A stretch of 64,000 nucleotides of DNA, taken from NCBI RefSeq assembly GCF_900107755.1, contig NZ_FNQR01000010.1, positions 91,798-155,797 of the forward strand. Direction: 5' to 3'. Shown in pieces: positions 8,958 through 17,751 of this stretch. The notes beneath the pieces were generated by a model. The model saw only the letters and a program-made list of their open reading frames with translations, was not told where the DNA came from and did no database searches. The position numbers were made by a program, and so were the translations under genes. How positions within the stretch are numbered: the stretch's first letter is position 1; every line of letters starts with the position of its first letter. This DNA comes from Thalassobacillus cyri (GTDB taxonomy: Bacteria; Bacillota; Bacilli; Bacillales; Halobacillaceae).

Positions 8958-9360
8958 TCAATCAATAAATGTCAATACTTTTGGAATCGTAATTCTTTTC
9001 ATAACATTTTCTGCTTCATTTTTGGTTTGGAATTCATACATTCTTATATTTGATTCCGAAAAAGTAGTGATTATCCACATTAATATCTCACTCCTAAGTT
9101 CTATTTCACTTTTTTGCAATGATTCAAATTCTCCATTCATCTCTTTAGTTGGTAGTGAACCAACTTTAGAAAAAATAAATATGACTATAGATGAGAAAAT
9201 GAATCCTGGAACAAGTTCGTATAATTCAATGGATTAATGGCGGCAGATGATCTAATACTTCTCCATATTAGTGCCCCAAAAAACATTAAGATTGTTGGAG
9301 GAAACTTGTCCCGTCTAGGATATGGCAGCTTTCCACCCCCTAGTTACCTCACCATCAGCT
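8958..9360 (-). pseudogene. remnant of a second putP-like symporter gene
   Basis: On the minus strand the frame ending at 8958 reads ELYELVPGFIFSS...VGSLPTKEMNGEFE. This matches the C-terminus of the intact PutP encoded at 12037 (ELYELIPGFIFST...VGSPPTKEMNKEFE). Bases 9285-9350 align with the middle of that putP (around its LGGWKSTIFQVGHV segment) but contain an in-frame stop. The sequence between the two blocks (about 500 bases) is deleted. After the homologous part the frame runs on for about 45 unrelated residues. This is a decayed paralogue between two cyclodeaminase-like genes. The adjacent gaps (8716-8957 and 9361-9509) show nothing else. Confidence 0.75.
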
Positions 9361-9509
9361 AATACACCTCTGGTCCATCTGTAAGCATTTGACCTAAAGA
9401 CAAACTGATAAACACTTTTTTATGGAATCTAAATATAGGTTCAATTATCTAAATGTTACTCCCTATCACATTACAATGCTTCTTTTTGAATAAATACTTT
9501 TAAAAATGG

Positions 9510-10478
9510 CTATTTCACATCTTCCACTAATTCATGGTAAACAGCAATAGAAAGTGCGATATCTAAGACACCGGATCCGACACTTTCATAGAGAGTGATT
9601 TCTTGCTCATTTTCTCTTTTTGTTATTTTTCCAGTTAGCACCTCCCCCACCGTACCTGATACTTTATCTTTGGTAATCTTTCCTTGTTCGAATGGAATCA
9701 AAATATCGCCAGCGGCTTCCCATAAACCCTCAACGTGTTCCGTAATTACTTTATCCGATTTCAGTACTGTTTCTGTATCAATTTCCTGCATAAAAGAAGT
9801 AAAGGAACCAATCGCGTTGATATGTGTACCTGGTTTGACTGAACTTCCTTTAAAAACAGGAGTGTGTGAGGTAGTACAAGTACAGATAATATCAGAGGAT
9901 GACACGCACTCGTCAGCCGTTTTAGCCGCAATGATTTTATATGGCCGATTTTTAATCTTTTCAATTCTTTCAATAAAACTTTCTATTCGTCCAGGATTAA
10001 TATCATACACGTGAAGTTCCTCAATAGGTCGAATTTCTTGGATGGCCAATACTTGAGAGAACGCTTGGAGCCCTGAGCCGATAATCCCTAGTTTGTTGGC
10101 ATCTTTTCTTGCCATTAAGTCAGTAGCGATTGCTGCACTACCGCTTGTTTTGTTGGCAGTCAGATAGTTCGCATCAATCAGTGCTTGAAGTTCGCCAGTT
10201 TCAGTTGAATATAAACTGATTTTAGAGATTGTACTAGGCAAACCTTTTTTTGAATTTCCAGGGAAAACGGATGAGAATTTTGATCCGAAATAAGGTTTGT
10301 TCGTACAATTAGCGACTAACCATTGTCCCACATTTTTTTCACCGCGAATAGGCATAAAAATACGATTTCCTGCATAAATTTTTCCTTCAACACAATCTTC
10401 ATAAGCCTCTTTTATAACAGGGAGAACCAATTCCATATCAAGTATATTTTGTACTTGTTCTTCTGTAATTTGTTGCAT
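9510..10478 (-). CDS. Ornithine cyclodeaminase/mu-crystallin family reductase, likely pyrroline-2-carboxylate reductase
   Basis: A 322-residue, standard-length member of the family. It has the substrate segment DANYLTANKTSGSAAIATDLMA and the NAD(P)-binding motif LGIIGSGLQAFSQVLAI (about residues 126-142), plus the CTTSHTPVF segment. It lies 90 bases downstream of the proline-racemase-family gene, the usual position of the pyrroline-2-carboxylate reductase that turns the product of trans-3-hydroxyproline dehydration into L-proline. AAGGAGG stands before the ATG. Family call is firm; the reaction is inferred from neighbours. Confidence 0.78.
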   Translation of the reverse strand: MQQITEEQVQNILDMELVLPVIKEAYEDCVEGKIYAGNRIFMPIRGEKNVGQWLVANCTNKPYFGSKFSSVFPGNSKKGLPSTISKISLYSTETGELQALIDANYLTANKTSGSAAIATDLMARKDANKLGIIGSGLQAFSQVLAIQEIRPIEELHVYDINPGRIESFIERIEKIKNRPYKIIAAKTADECVSSSDIICTCTTSHTPVFKGSSVKPGTHINAIGSFTSFMQEIDTETVLKSDKVITEHVEGLWEAAGDILIPFEQGKITKDKVSGTVGEVLTGKITKRENEQEITLYESVGSGVLDIALSIAVYHELVEDVK

Positions 10479-10567
10479 AATATCCTCCTTAGATTTAAAT
10501 TGTCTAACTTATATAAATTTTACAAGTTCATCAAGGTTTTATATTCAGTCTAATTTTCAAAAACCCC

Positions 10568-11620
10568 TTATGCCCATATATCTCCTATACTGAATCCGTT
10601 AGGAAAAGGATCCGTTGGATCCAGTACATAAGTGTTAAATCCAGTAATCCACGCCTGTCCTTTAACAGCTGGTACGACGGCTTTATAGTCACCAATTTTA
10701 ACCTCATCAACAAGACGACCATTATAAACTGTCCCTAAAATCCCTTCGTGTCGGAAATCTTGATTTAATTTTAATTCACCCTTAGCATACAATGTGGCCA
10801 TTTTTGCACTAGTTCCAGTCCCGCAAGGACACCGATCTAGAGCACCTGTCCATGTAGAAGGTTCCTCCCAATCAAGACTTCCGGAAGCGACGTTAACAGC
10901 ATTCTTCCAATCTGCTTCAGAATTTGCAGATGGGCCAGAGAGCTGAGAAATGGTAATACCTACTTCCGGATAATCAGGATGTTCTACAGGTAATTGTTCC
11001 TGAGCAGCTTTGCGTATCATAGAGGAAATACGAGCAATTTCACGGCCATGTTCAGGGATAAGTTCCAGCCCCTTAAACTGGCGTACGTCAGCAATGACAT
11101 AGAACATCCCACCCCATCCAACATCTACCTTTACTTTGCCTAAATGAGGCACATTAATTTCTGTGTCTATATATGGTGCAAAAGCTGGAACATTCTTAAA
11201 TGTAACGCTAGTAACTTTACCATTTGAACATCCTGCTTTAATGTTAATAAGCCCAGCGGGAGCCTCTAGTGTTAGTTCTGTTAATGGTTCATGCATAGGC
11301 AACATTCCAGTTTCTAATAACACTGTAACCACTGCAATGGTATTCCCACCAGACATTACTGGGTACTCAACCTGCTCCATTATAATGTAACCAGCATCTG
11401 CATTCGGATGTTTCGGGGGCACGATAAGGTTACAACAAAGAGGAGGATATCCCCTTGGTTCCCTTAACATAAGTTTTCGAAGCTGATCGTCATTTTTTTC
11501 AAGCCAACGCTTTTGCTCTAAAACTGTTTTTCCAGGTATATTCGGAACTCCTCCAGTAATGACACGCATAGGCTCCCCGGAATGGGTGTCGACAGCGTGA
11601 ATCATTCTTTTAAAACTCAT
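10568..11620 (-). CDS. Proline-racemase-family enzyme with Ser/Cys active site (hydroxyproline 2-epimerase / trans-3-hydroxyproline dehydratase)
   Basis: A 350-residue diaminopimelate-epimerase-fold protein. The first catalytic position, Cys in classical racemases (MCGHG), is Ser90 in VMSGGNT. The second is Cys266 in CPCGTGTSA. The family is known to contain Cys/Cys epimerases, Cys/Thr trans-3-hydroxyproline dehydratases and a Ser/Cys class reported to have 4-hydroxyproline epimerase and/or 3-hydroxyproline dehydratase activity. With a DapA-like deaminase, a semialdehyde dehydrogenase and a pyrroline reductase close by, this enzyme could feed both routes. AAAGGAG precedes the ATG. A cyclodeaminase remnant lies directly upstream. 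Confidence 0.82.
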   Translation of the reverse strand: MSFKRMIHAVDTHSGEPMRVITGGVPNIPGKTVLEQKRWLEKNDDQLRKLMLREPRGYPPLCCNLIVPPKHPNADAGYIIMEQVEYPVMSGGNTIAVVTVLLETGMLPMHEPLTELTLEAPAGLINIKAGCSNGKVTSVTFKNVPAFAPYIDTEINVPHLGKVKVDVGWGGMFYVIADVRQFKGLELIPEHGREIARISSMIRKAAQEQLPVEHPDYPEVGITISQLSGPSANSEADWKNAVNVASGSLDWEEPSTWTGALDRCPCGTGTSAKMATLYAKGELKLNQDFRHEGILGTVYNGRLVDEVKIGDYKAVVPAVKGQAWITGFNTYVLDPTDPFPNGFSIGDIWA

Positions 11621-11629
11621 ATTTTCACA

Positions 11630-11943
11630 CTCCTTTTTTCATTGGGAACTATAATATCACCACATTCTATTTTCCAATGATCTAGCCCAATTTTTGAAAT
11701 TATCCGAAATTCTTGTATGAACTTTTCCATGTTTTCAAGCGATCTATCAAACACGTAAACTGATTTAACTAAAGTACTGGATATAGCCGCAAGAAGTTGT
11801 ATATATCGCTTTTAAACTAGTCCCAATTAAGCTAACTGCTTCAGACTTTTTCTTAAAGAATCTCATAGCAACTCCAGAAACAGCTGCTGTTTTATGTTGT
11901 TAAAACAGTGCCGTTTATTATTGCCAGCCGATCTCCAGTTTGT
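11630..11943 (-). pseudogene. remnant of a cyclodeaminase-family gene
   Basis: The gap before the proline-racemase-family gene translates on the minus strand into broken pieces of a cyclodeaminase homologue. One piece contains NKTAAVSGVAMRFF followed by SLIGTSLKA, matching NKTSGSAAIATDLM and LGIIGSGLQA of the 9510 gene. A frameshift further on, VFDRSLENMEKFIQEF matches VYDINPGRIESFIERI. In-frame stops and shifts show it is dead. Bases 11944-12036 hold nothing recognisable. Confidence 0.65.
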
Positions 11944-12036
11944 CTATTATTAATTAACACTACCCTGTGTATATTGAAGTTCATAGACTCTTATATCTCA
12001 CCCCAATAAGAGTGATAACCCAAATGTAACTCCAAG

Positions 12037-13512
12037 TTAAATATTGGTTTGTTGCGCTAACTCAAATTCTTTATTCATTTCTTTAGTTGGCGGGGAACCT
12101 ACCCTCGAAAAAATTAAGATAGCTAAAGTGGAAAAAATGAAGCCCGGTATAAGTTCGTATAGTTCAAATGGGATAATGCCAGCAGTGGAAAGTAAGCTCC
12201 AAAATATAACTGTAAGACCTCCCACAATAATACCAGCCAGTACTCCATTTCTAGTGGTTCCTTTCCAAAACAGTGTTAGTAAAACGGAAGGACCAAACCC
12301 TGCACCGAAACCCGCCCACGCATAACTTACTAACCCTAAAATTGACGACTGGGGGTCTAAACCTACTAGTAGAGCTACACCGGTAACTACTATAATTGCC
12401 AATCGTATGACCCAAAAAAGTTCACGTTCAATAGCTTTCTTTCTAAACAAACCTTTATACAAATCTTCAGCCAAAGCAGTAGCTGAAACTAACAATTGTG
12501 TACTTACGGTACTCATTACCGCAGCTAATAAGGCAACTAATAACAAACCAGTAACCCATGGATTAAATAACAATTGAGATAATTGAATAAACACTACTTC
12601 TGGATCGTTTAGGGGATTATTAGCAAAAAAAGCAATTCCTGCTATACCAATAAACATGGCACCGTACATAGCTACCACATTCCATGTAGTATAAACAGCC
12701 CTTCCGATAGTGACGTCTTTTGAAGAACTAAATGCCATGAATCTTAAAATGGCATGCGGTTGACCAAAGTATCCAAGTATACCCCAGCCTAACCCCGAGA
12801 TAACACCCAAAATTGTAATTCCTGAGAAGGCATCAAGATTGTTGGTTGAAACATGTCCCACCTGGAATATGGTAGATTTCCATCCTCCTAGCTCAGTGAA
12901 TGCCACTATAGGAACAATCACTACAGCAAACAACATAATTATTCCTTGAAGAAAATCCGTCCAGGTTACCGCAAAAAATCCACCTGTAGTAGTGTAAATT
13001 AAAACAACTAAACCAATTAATAGTAAACCTTTAGTGTACGAGATACCAAAAGTTTGTTCAAAGAGCAATCCTCCTGCCACTAGCCCCGAAGAAACATAGA
13101 AAGTAAAGAAAATCAGAATGAACAATGAAGAAATAATTTTTATAGCTTTAGTTCTATCACGTGTACGATTTTCTAAAAATTCAGGAAGTGTCTCAGAATC
13201 ACCGGCTACTATACTGAATTGCCTTATTTTATTACCTACGAACCTCCAGTTAACATAAGCTCCAATTGCCAGTCCGACTGCCAGCCAAACGCCACTTGAA
13301 ATTCCTCCAGCATAAACTGCCCCAGGGAATGCTAATAACAACCAACCACTCATATCAGAAGCACCCGTACTGACTCCGCCAATAACTGGACCTAGTTTTC
13401 TCCCGCCTAATATATAGTCTGAAAAATTATTACTTTTTCTATATGCTAAATAACCAATTAATAGTAAAAGCGCAAAATAGGTGACAAATACAACCAAAGA
13501 AATATAATTCAT
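12037..13512 (-). CDS. putP: Sodium/proline symporter
   Basis: A 491-residue SSS-family transporter with thirteen predicted membrane helices. The PutP-typical GGRKLGPVIGGVSTGASDMSGW segment (near residues 36-57, read in two parts: GGRKLGPVIGG and VSTGASDMSGW) contains conserved Ser/Asp of the sodium and proline sites. It imports L-proline with Na+ and fits the downstream putB/putC genes. AGGAGG lies twelve bases before the ATG, a rather long spacing. A small membrane ORF precedes it by 20 bases and is probably co-transcribed. A decayed paralogue is found at 8958-9360. Confidence 0.9.
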   Translation of the reverse strand: MNYISLVVFVTYFALLLLIGYLAYRKSNNFSDYILGGRKLGPVIGGVSTGASDMSGWLLLAFPGAVYAGGISSGVWLAVGLAIGAYVNWRFVGNKIRQFSIVAGDSETLPEFLENRTRDRTKAIKIISSLFILIFFTFYVSSGLVAGGLLFEQTFGISYTKGLLLIGLVVLIYTTTGGFFAVTWTDFLQGIIMLFAVVIVPIVAFTELGGWKSTIFQVGHVSTNNLDAFSGITILGVISGLGWGILGYFGQPHAILRFMAFSSSKDVTIGRAVYTTWNVVAMYGAMFIGIAGIAFFANNPLNDPEVVFIQLSQLLFNPWVTGLLLVALLAAVMSTVSTQLLVSATALAEDLYKGLFRKKAIERELFWVIRLAIIVVTGVALLVGLDPQSSILGLVSYAWAGFGAGFGPSVLLTLFWKGTTRNGVLAGIIVGGLTVIFWSLLSTAGIIPFELYELIPGFIFSTLAILIFSRVGSPPTKEMNKEFELAQQTNI

Positions 13513-13531
13513 ATTTCACATAGGCCTCCTT

Positions 13532-13672
13532 CTATACTAATTTCCTCTCTTTTTCAGTTGATAAATTATTTTGTTTTTCTTTATTTGTATGACTGAAAAC
13601 GGATACTATTGAAAATATAATGAGCAAGGGCATAGGAACAAATAAAACTAGTAATGTGCCAGTTGTAAACAT
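13532..13672 (-). CDS. small membrane protein ahead of putP (symporter accessory-type)
   Basis: A 46-residue ORF starting at ATG 13672, with GAAAGG some eleven bases upstream. It encodes one hydrophobic helix (LLVLFVPMPLLIIFSIVSVF, residues 7-26) followed by a charged tail rich in Lys, Glu and Asn. It ends 20 bases before the putP start. Tiny single-span proteins are often encoded just before sodium/solute symporters and are named accessory proteins in databases. The role is unproven. A cre-like site (13825-13838) lies upstream. Confidence 0.6.
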   Translation of the reverse strand: MFTTGTLLVLFVPMPLLIIFSIVSVFSHTNKEKQNNLSTEKERKLV

Positions 13673-13824
13673 AAATTTCACTACCTTTCAATTTTTGTTA
13701 TAAAATTACAGTGAACGAAAGAGAGGTAAGCAGAAAGAAACTTCATCTAACAATAGACAATGAAAAGCTGTTACAACCTTTTCAAAATTGTATATGTGGT
13801 ATAAGATTCCTCGATTATATTAAT

Positions 13825-13838
13825 TGAGAACGCTTTAA
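13825..13838. promoter_or_regulatory. cre-like site upstream of the putP unit
   Basis: TGAGAACGCTTTAA matches the cre consensus at twelve of fourteen positions, including the CG core. It lies about 150 bases upstream of the small accessory ORF. Catabolite control by CcpA is inferred, in line with the stronger site upstream of putB. Confidence 0.4.
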
Positions 13839-13942
13839 TTTAATATTCATTAATCAAACCCATATATTTGGGCTGTAAAGGGGTGAGCGGAACATAAGGT
13901 GGATAGACTAAGTAGGCTCTGTCATGTGGTAAATACAATTTG

Positions 13943-13983
13943 GTCTCCTTCCTCTCCTAGAGTTTGTAGGAGAGGAAGGAGAC
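13943..13983 (-). terminator. strong hairpin after putC
   Basis: A perfect 17-bp inverted repeat (left arm 13943-13959, right arm 13967-13983, seven-base loop) stands six bases after the putC stop codon. The T-run after it on the minus strand is weak, so besides termination it may protect the 3' end of the putBC message. Confidence 0.7.
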
Positions 13984-13989
13984 ATGATT

Positions 13990-15567
13990 TTATTCGTCTG
14001 CTTGCGTATACGTTTTTCCTTGGCTGAACAATTTCAAGTATTCATAGCTGCCAGCTTTGGAGTCTGTACCAGAAAGGTTAAAACCACCAAATGGGTGTAC
14101 CCCTACTAGAGCTCCTGTAATATCACGGTTCAAATAAAGGTTGCCACAATGCATACGTTCAACTGCTGCATCCAGGCGATCCTGTTTGGATGAGAAGAAA
14201 CCGCCGGTCAATCCATAGTCCGTATTATTGTATATCTCAATCCCTTCTTCCCAATCTTTTGCTTTTGCAAAAGCGATAACCGGTCCGAAGATCTCTTCCT
14301 GCATAATACGAGAATTTGGATCCACATCTCCAAAAATTGTAGGGTTAATATAATATCCCTCTTCAGACGGAGTGTCACCACCTAATTTAAGTGCAGCTTC
14401 TTGTTTACCAATTTCAATATAGTCTAGAATTTCGTTATAAGCCTTTTCGTGAATTACTGGCCCTACGTCGTGATTTTCTTCACCATTACCAACTGACAGT
14501 TTTTTTGCTATTTCTATGACTTTATCCAAAAGCTCATCATAAACTTCTTCAACAACTATTACTCTAGAACCTGCAGAACATTTTTGTCCTTGGAAGGTGA
14601 AGCCTGAGGTTATAATTGATTGAGCTGCTTTATCCAAATCTGCGGTCTCATCAATCACAATTCCATCCTTACCACCCATTTCAGCATTCACACGCTTGAT
14701 CCATATTTGACCTTCTGCAGTTCGACCAGCAATCTCATTGATGCGAAGACCGACATCTTTAGAGCCCGTAAAGCTAATAAAACGAGTAAGACGATGTCCA
14801 GTAATAAAGTCTCCAAATTCTTTCGAATCACCAGTAATAAAATTAATAACTCCCTTAGGTAAACCCGCTTCATTAATAAGCTCAAAAAACTTATAGGCTA
14901 TAAGCGGTGTATAAGAAGCCGGCTTTAATAGTACTGTATTTCCAGTAACCACCGCAGAAACAGTAAGGCCAGTAGTAATAGCTAATGGAAAGTTCCAAGG
15001 TGGGACAATAAACCCGACACCAAGCGGAATGTATTTAAGATGATTTTTTTCCCCAGGAACTCTTTTTAAATAATGCGTATCATCTTCCAGTTGAATCATC
15101 GAACGAGCATAAAAATTCATAAAATCTATAGCTTCTGAAACTTCAGCATCTGCTTCTTCATAATTTTTTCCTGCTTCAAGAATTAGAAGTGCTGAAAATT
15201 CATGCCTTCGCTCTTGCATTAATTCCGCTGTACGAAATAAGTATTCTGCTCGATCTCTAGGTGCTACTTTTTTCCAGCTTTCAAATGTCTCTGTAGCCTT
15301 TATTAATGCCTTTTCTGCAAGCTCCTTATCTGCTTTACTGGCATATCCAATTACTTCATCTTTTTTTCCTGGATTAGTTGAGACAATTTTATCCTCGGTA
15401 TAATACTCTTTCCCATCAATTACTACTGGGTGTTCTTTCGCTAAACCTTGCTGCCTCAGCTTATCAATTTCCTTCTGAAGCTTTTCTTGTTCCTTTGGAT
15501 CTTTAAAATCAGTATTATTAATATTTTCAAAATATTCAATCTTCAAAGAGTCTAAAGTTTGTACCAT
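13990..15567 (-). CDS. putC: 1-pyrroline-5-carboxylate dehydrogenase
   Basis: A 525-residue aldehyde dehydrogenase of the RocA/PutC type with a long N-terminal extension. It has the PPWNFPLAI motif, the general-base Glu in NAEMGGKDG and the nucleophile Cys in FQGQKCSAGSR. It oxidises glutamate-5-semialdehyde (from P5C) to glutamate with NAD+, the second step of proline catabolism. It starts one base after the putB stop codon, so the two genes form an operon. A 17-bp hairpin follows. The alternative name rocA applies when arginine catabolism is meant; context favours putC. Confidence 0.9.
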   Translation of the reverse strand: MVQTLDSLKIEYFENINNTDFKDPKEQEKLQKEIDKLRQQGLAKEHPVVIDGKEYYTEDKIVSTNPGKKDEVIGYASKADKELAEKALIKATETFESWKKVAPRDRAEYLFRTAELMQERRHEFSALLILEAGKNYEEADAEVSEAIDFMNFYARSMIQLEDDTHYLKRVPGEKNHLKYIPLGVGFIVPPWNFPLAITTGLTVSAVVTGNTVLLKPASYTPLIAYKFFELINEAGLPKGVINFITGDSKEFGDFITGHRLTRFISFTGSKDVGLRINEIAGRTAEGQIWIKRVNAEMGGKDGIVIDETADLDKAAQSIITSGFTFQGQKCSAGSRVIVVEEVYDELLDKVIEIAKKLSVGNGEENHDVGPVIHEKAYNEILDYIEIGKQEAALKLGGDTPSEEGYYINPTIFGDVDPNSRIMQEEIFGPVIAFAKAKDWEEGIEIYNNTDYGLTGGFFSSKQDRLDAAVERMHCGNLYLNRDITGALVGVHPFGGFNLSGTDSKAGSYEYLKLFSQGKTYTQADE

Positions 15568-15568
15568 A

Positions 15569-16495
15569 CTATACAGCTCCCTTTTTAAATGTATTTTTCA
15601 CAACAAATGTTAAATTTTCCGGCCTTTCAGCAAGTCGTCGCATAAAATAACCGAACCATTCGTTGCCGAACGGTAAGTAAACACGGACTTTATAACCTTC
15701 ATCTCTTAATTGTTTTTGTAACTCTGGGCGAATACCATGAAGCATTTGAAACTCAAAGTTATTCTTTGGAATCTCATTCCGCTCTGCTACACGAATAGTA
15801 TGCCTTATCGCATCATCATCGTGAGTCGCTATTCCTGCATAGTTTCCGTTTAACAAATGTGTAGTAATAATATTTTTATAATTTTTATCTACATCTGCTT
15901 TATTGGGGTAAGCAACTTCGGATGACTCATTGTAAGCTCCCTTAACCAATCTCAAGTTGGCATTATAATTATTTAAATCATTTATATCGTTCTCTGTTCT
16001 ATACAGGTAAGCTTGAACAACAGTACCAATATTTCTATATTTTGTTTTCATTTCCTTAAAGATGTCTAAAGTCTTCTGACAATTTGAATAATCCTCCATC
16101 TCCAACCTAACAAACGTATCTGTAGCTTCTGACTTATCCAATATCCTTTGCAAATTCTCTGAGCAAACATCTTCACCTATTTCCAGACCAATAGAGGTTA
16201 GCTTAATGGATAAATAACAGTTCAATTGATGATCTTTTATTGCATCAAGTGTCCTCAATAGATCTTCGGTAGTTTCCGCAGCGCTTGTTTTGCTGTTAGT
16301 AAATTCCCCCAAATAATTTAACATCGCTAACATACCATTGCTATTTAACTCTCTTACGCAATCAACTGCTTGCTCCAAATTACTCCCGGCAACAAACCTC
16401 TTGGCACCAAACCGGAGACCATATTTCTTAGCCATCTTGTTGGCTATAGAATTTTTTGAAAGGTTTTGAAAGGTTTTACTTAAAAGAGCCTCCAC
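15569..16495 (-). CDS. putB: Proline dehydrogenase
   Basis: A monofunctional FAD-dependent PRODH of about 308 residues, the size typical of Bacilli. Family motifs are RLVKGAYNES, NFEFQMLHGIRPELQ and NEWFGYFMRRLAERPEN, the last carrying the substrate-binding Arg pair. It oxidises L-proline to P5C, passing electrons to the respiratory chain. Start choice: GTG 16507 and TTG 16504 lie too close to the AAAGGAG site, while GTG 16495 is 11 bases away and is used here. A strong cre site lies between promoter and gene. The gene is followed without a gap by putC. Confidence 0.88.
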   Translation of the reverse strand: MEALLSKTFQNLSKNSIANKMAKKYGLRFGAKRFVAGSNLEQAVDCVRELNSNGMLAMLNYLGEFTNSKTSAAETTEDLLRTLDAIKDHQLNCYLSIKLTSIGLEIGEDVCSENLQRILDKSEATDTFVRLEMEDYSNCQKTLDIFKEMKTKYRNIGTVVQAYLYRTENDINDLNNYNANLRLVKGAYNESSEVAYPNKADVDKNYKNIITTHLLNGNYAGIATHDDDAIRHTIRVAERNEIPKNNFEFQMLHGIRPELQKQLRDEGYKVRVYLPFGNEWFGYFMRRLAERPENLTFVVKNTFKKGAV

Positions 16496-16560
16496 TTTAT
16501 TCAACACTCCTTTTTTTAGATTTTATTCCTTTTGAAAGAATCCCTCCTTAGAAGCAAGGT

Positions 16561-16574
16561 TGTAAGCGTTTACT
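16561..16574. promoter_or_regulatory. cre site (CcpA) of putBC
   Basis: TGTAAGCGTTTACT fits the CcpA consensus at 13 of 14 positions. It lies just downstream of the predicted -10 box, a position where bound CcpA blocks transcription. Catabolite repression of proline use is therefore likely. Confidence 0.75.
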
Positions 16575-16582
16575 TGAGGTAT

Positions 16583-16630
16583 ATATTATCACAATATTGA
16601 ATTAATTCAACCCTTTTTTTTAAAAAAAGG
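16583..16630 (-). promoter_or_regulatory. putB promoter with abutting palindrome
   Basis: On the minus strand TTGAAT (16605-16610) and TAATAT (16583-16588) are 16 bases apart. Immediately upstream of the -35 is the palindrome 16611-16630 (CC, a run of seven T, a run of eight A, GGG). The same arrangement occurs at the aldehyde dehydrogenase promoter (7057-7074). Confidence 0.5.
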
Positions 16631-16654
16631 ACCTTTTGTTCCTTTTTTGAATTT

Positions 16655-16692
16655 AAAAAACCTCTATCTTTTTTCTTTAGATAGAGGTTTTG
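16655..16692 (-). terminator. Rho-independent terminator of the RpiR-type gene
   Basis: Arms AACCTCTATCT and AGATAGAGGTT with a nine-base loop are followed by T residues on the minus strand. It separates the regulator gene from putB. Confidence 0.85.
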
Positions 16693-16699
16693 GGACCCT

Positions 16700-17563
16700 T
16701 TAATCGGTTATATAATTTTTTTCTCTTAACGTATTTACCAACTTTTTAATTCTTCTTACAGAATTTCCAGACTGTCTTCTGCCTAATTCTATAACCATAG
16801 CTTCTACCAAACCGAGCATCGGAACAAGAGTATAATATCGATCACTCGATTCAAGCTTTAACACCACGTTAGCTTTACTCGTTATTGGGCATGATAAATA
16901 ATCTGTAATTAATATTATAGAAGCATTTTGCTGATAGGCTAATTCAGCTGCATCAATATCACGTTGTGAATAAGGAGAGAATGTGAAAATTACTAAAACA
17001 TCATCTTCATCAAACTGAAGTACACGGTCTATGATAGCATCACCATCATGACTTAATTGTCTTACCCTAGAGTCAAATTCACCAATAAGGGCTTCAGTAT
17101 AAATAGCTATCGCTCTGTATGGGCGTGAGCCAAGCAAGTTAATGGTCTTAGCATTCTCTAATAATTCTATAGCTGTTTCAAAATTCTCTAACAGTTGAGG
17201 ATTTAATGAATTATCCATCACCTTTAACACTTCTTGCCATACACTATATAACGTTTTATTAACATTATCTCCTTGAACTTCGAGAAAAGAATGTTGTACA
17301 TTTTCCCACTTATCCGAGTAGTCTTTTTGAACCTCATGAAACTCCTTTTTAAGCTCAAAAAAACTATCATATCCTAATTCCTGTACAAATCTTAACACCG
17401 TGGTTTTTCCAACATTCGCCTTTTCTGCTAACTCTTTCACCGTCATTAGTCCAATATCTTTGTGATTTTCCAATACATAATCACATAATAACTGTTGTTT
17501 TTTAGTCAATCTACTTTTATTAGAAATTATATAATCTAGTATATTTTCTTTATATTTTCCCAT
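16700..17563 (-). CDS. RpiR-family (HTH-SIS) transcriptional regulator
   Basis: A 287-residue regulator. The N-terminal HTH_6 domain (residues 1-75) includes LTKKQQLLCDYVLEN and the helix-turn-helix MTVKELAEKANVGKTTVLRF. A C-terminal SIS domain (about 125-260) includes TINLLGSRPYRAIAIY and a VLVIFTFSPYSQRDIDAA segment. SIS domains of this family usually bind phosphosugars, yet RpiR members also sit beside amino-acid catabolic genes. It lies upstream of putBC on the same strand and is the only regulator in the block, so it is the best candidate to control the proline/hydroxyproline genes. AAAGGG is nine bases before the ATG. Confidence 0.85.
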   Translation of the reverse strand: MGKYKENILDYIISNKSRLTKKQQLLCDYVLENHKDIGLMTVKELAEKANVGKTTVLRFVQELGYDSFFELKKEFHEVQKDYSDKWENVQHSFLEVQGDNVNKTLYSVWQEVLKVMDNSLNPQLLENFETAIELLENAKTINLLGSRPYRAIAIYTEALIGEFDSRVRQLSHDGDAIIDRVLQFDEDDVLVIFTFSPYSQRDIDAAELAYQQNASIILITDYLSCPITSKANVVLKLESSDRYYTLVPMLGLVEAMVIELGRRQSGNSVRRIKKLVNTLREKNYITD

Positions 17564-17751
17564 TTAACCATACCCTTTATATATAAGTTTAGATTTAACA
17601 ACAAGTTGATATTAACGATTTATAACTGCAGAATTCCAACTTGATTGGTATATCCCATATTTAAATCTATTTATTTTTATTATAAACAATGACCGATAAC
17701 TATATTCTATGAGAGATTAATATCATATTTCCGATTTTGGTTCCAACACCC

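Noticed and set aside
9022..9237. Plus-strand 71-codon ORF and 12044-12325 plus-strand ORF that resemble each other
   Set aside because: Both are antisense shadows of the putP C-terminus; their similarity is what revealed the putP remnant on the minus strand.
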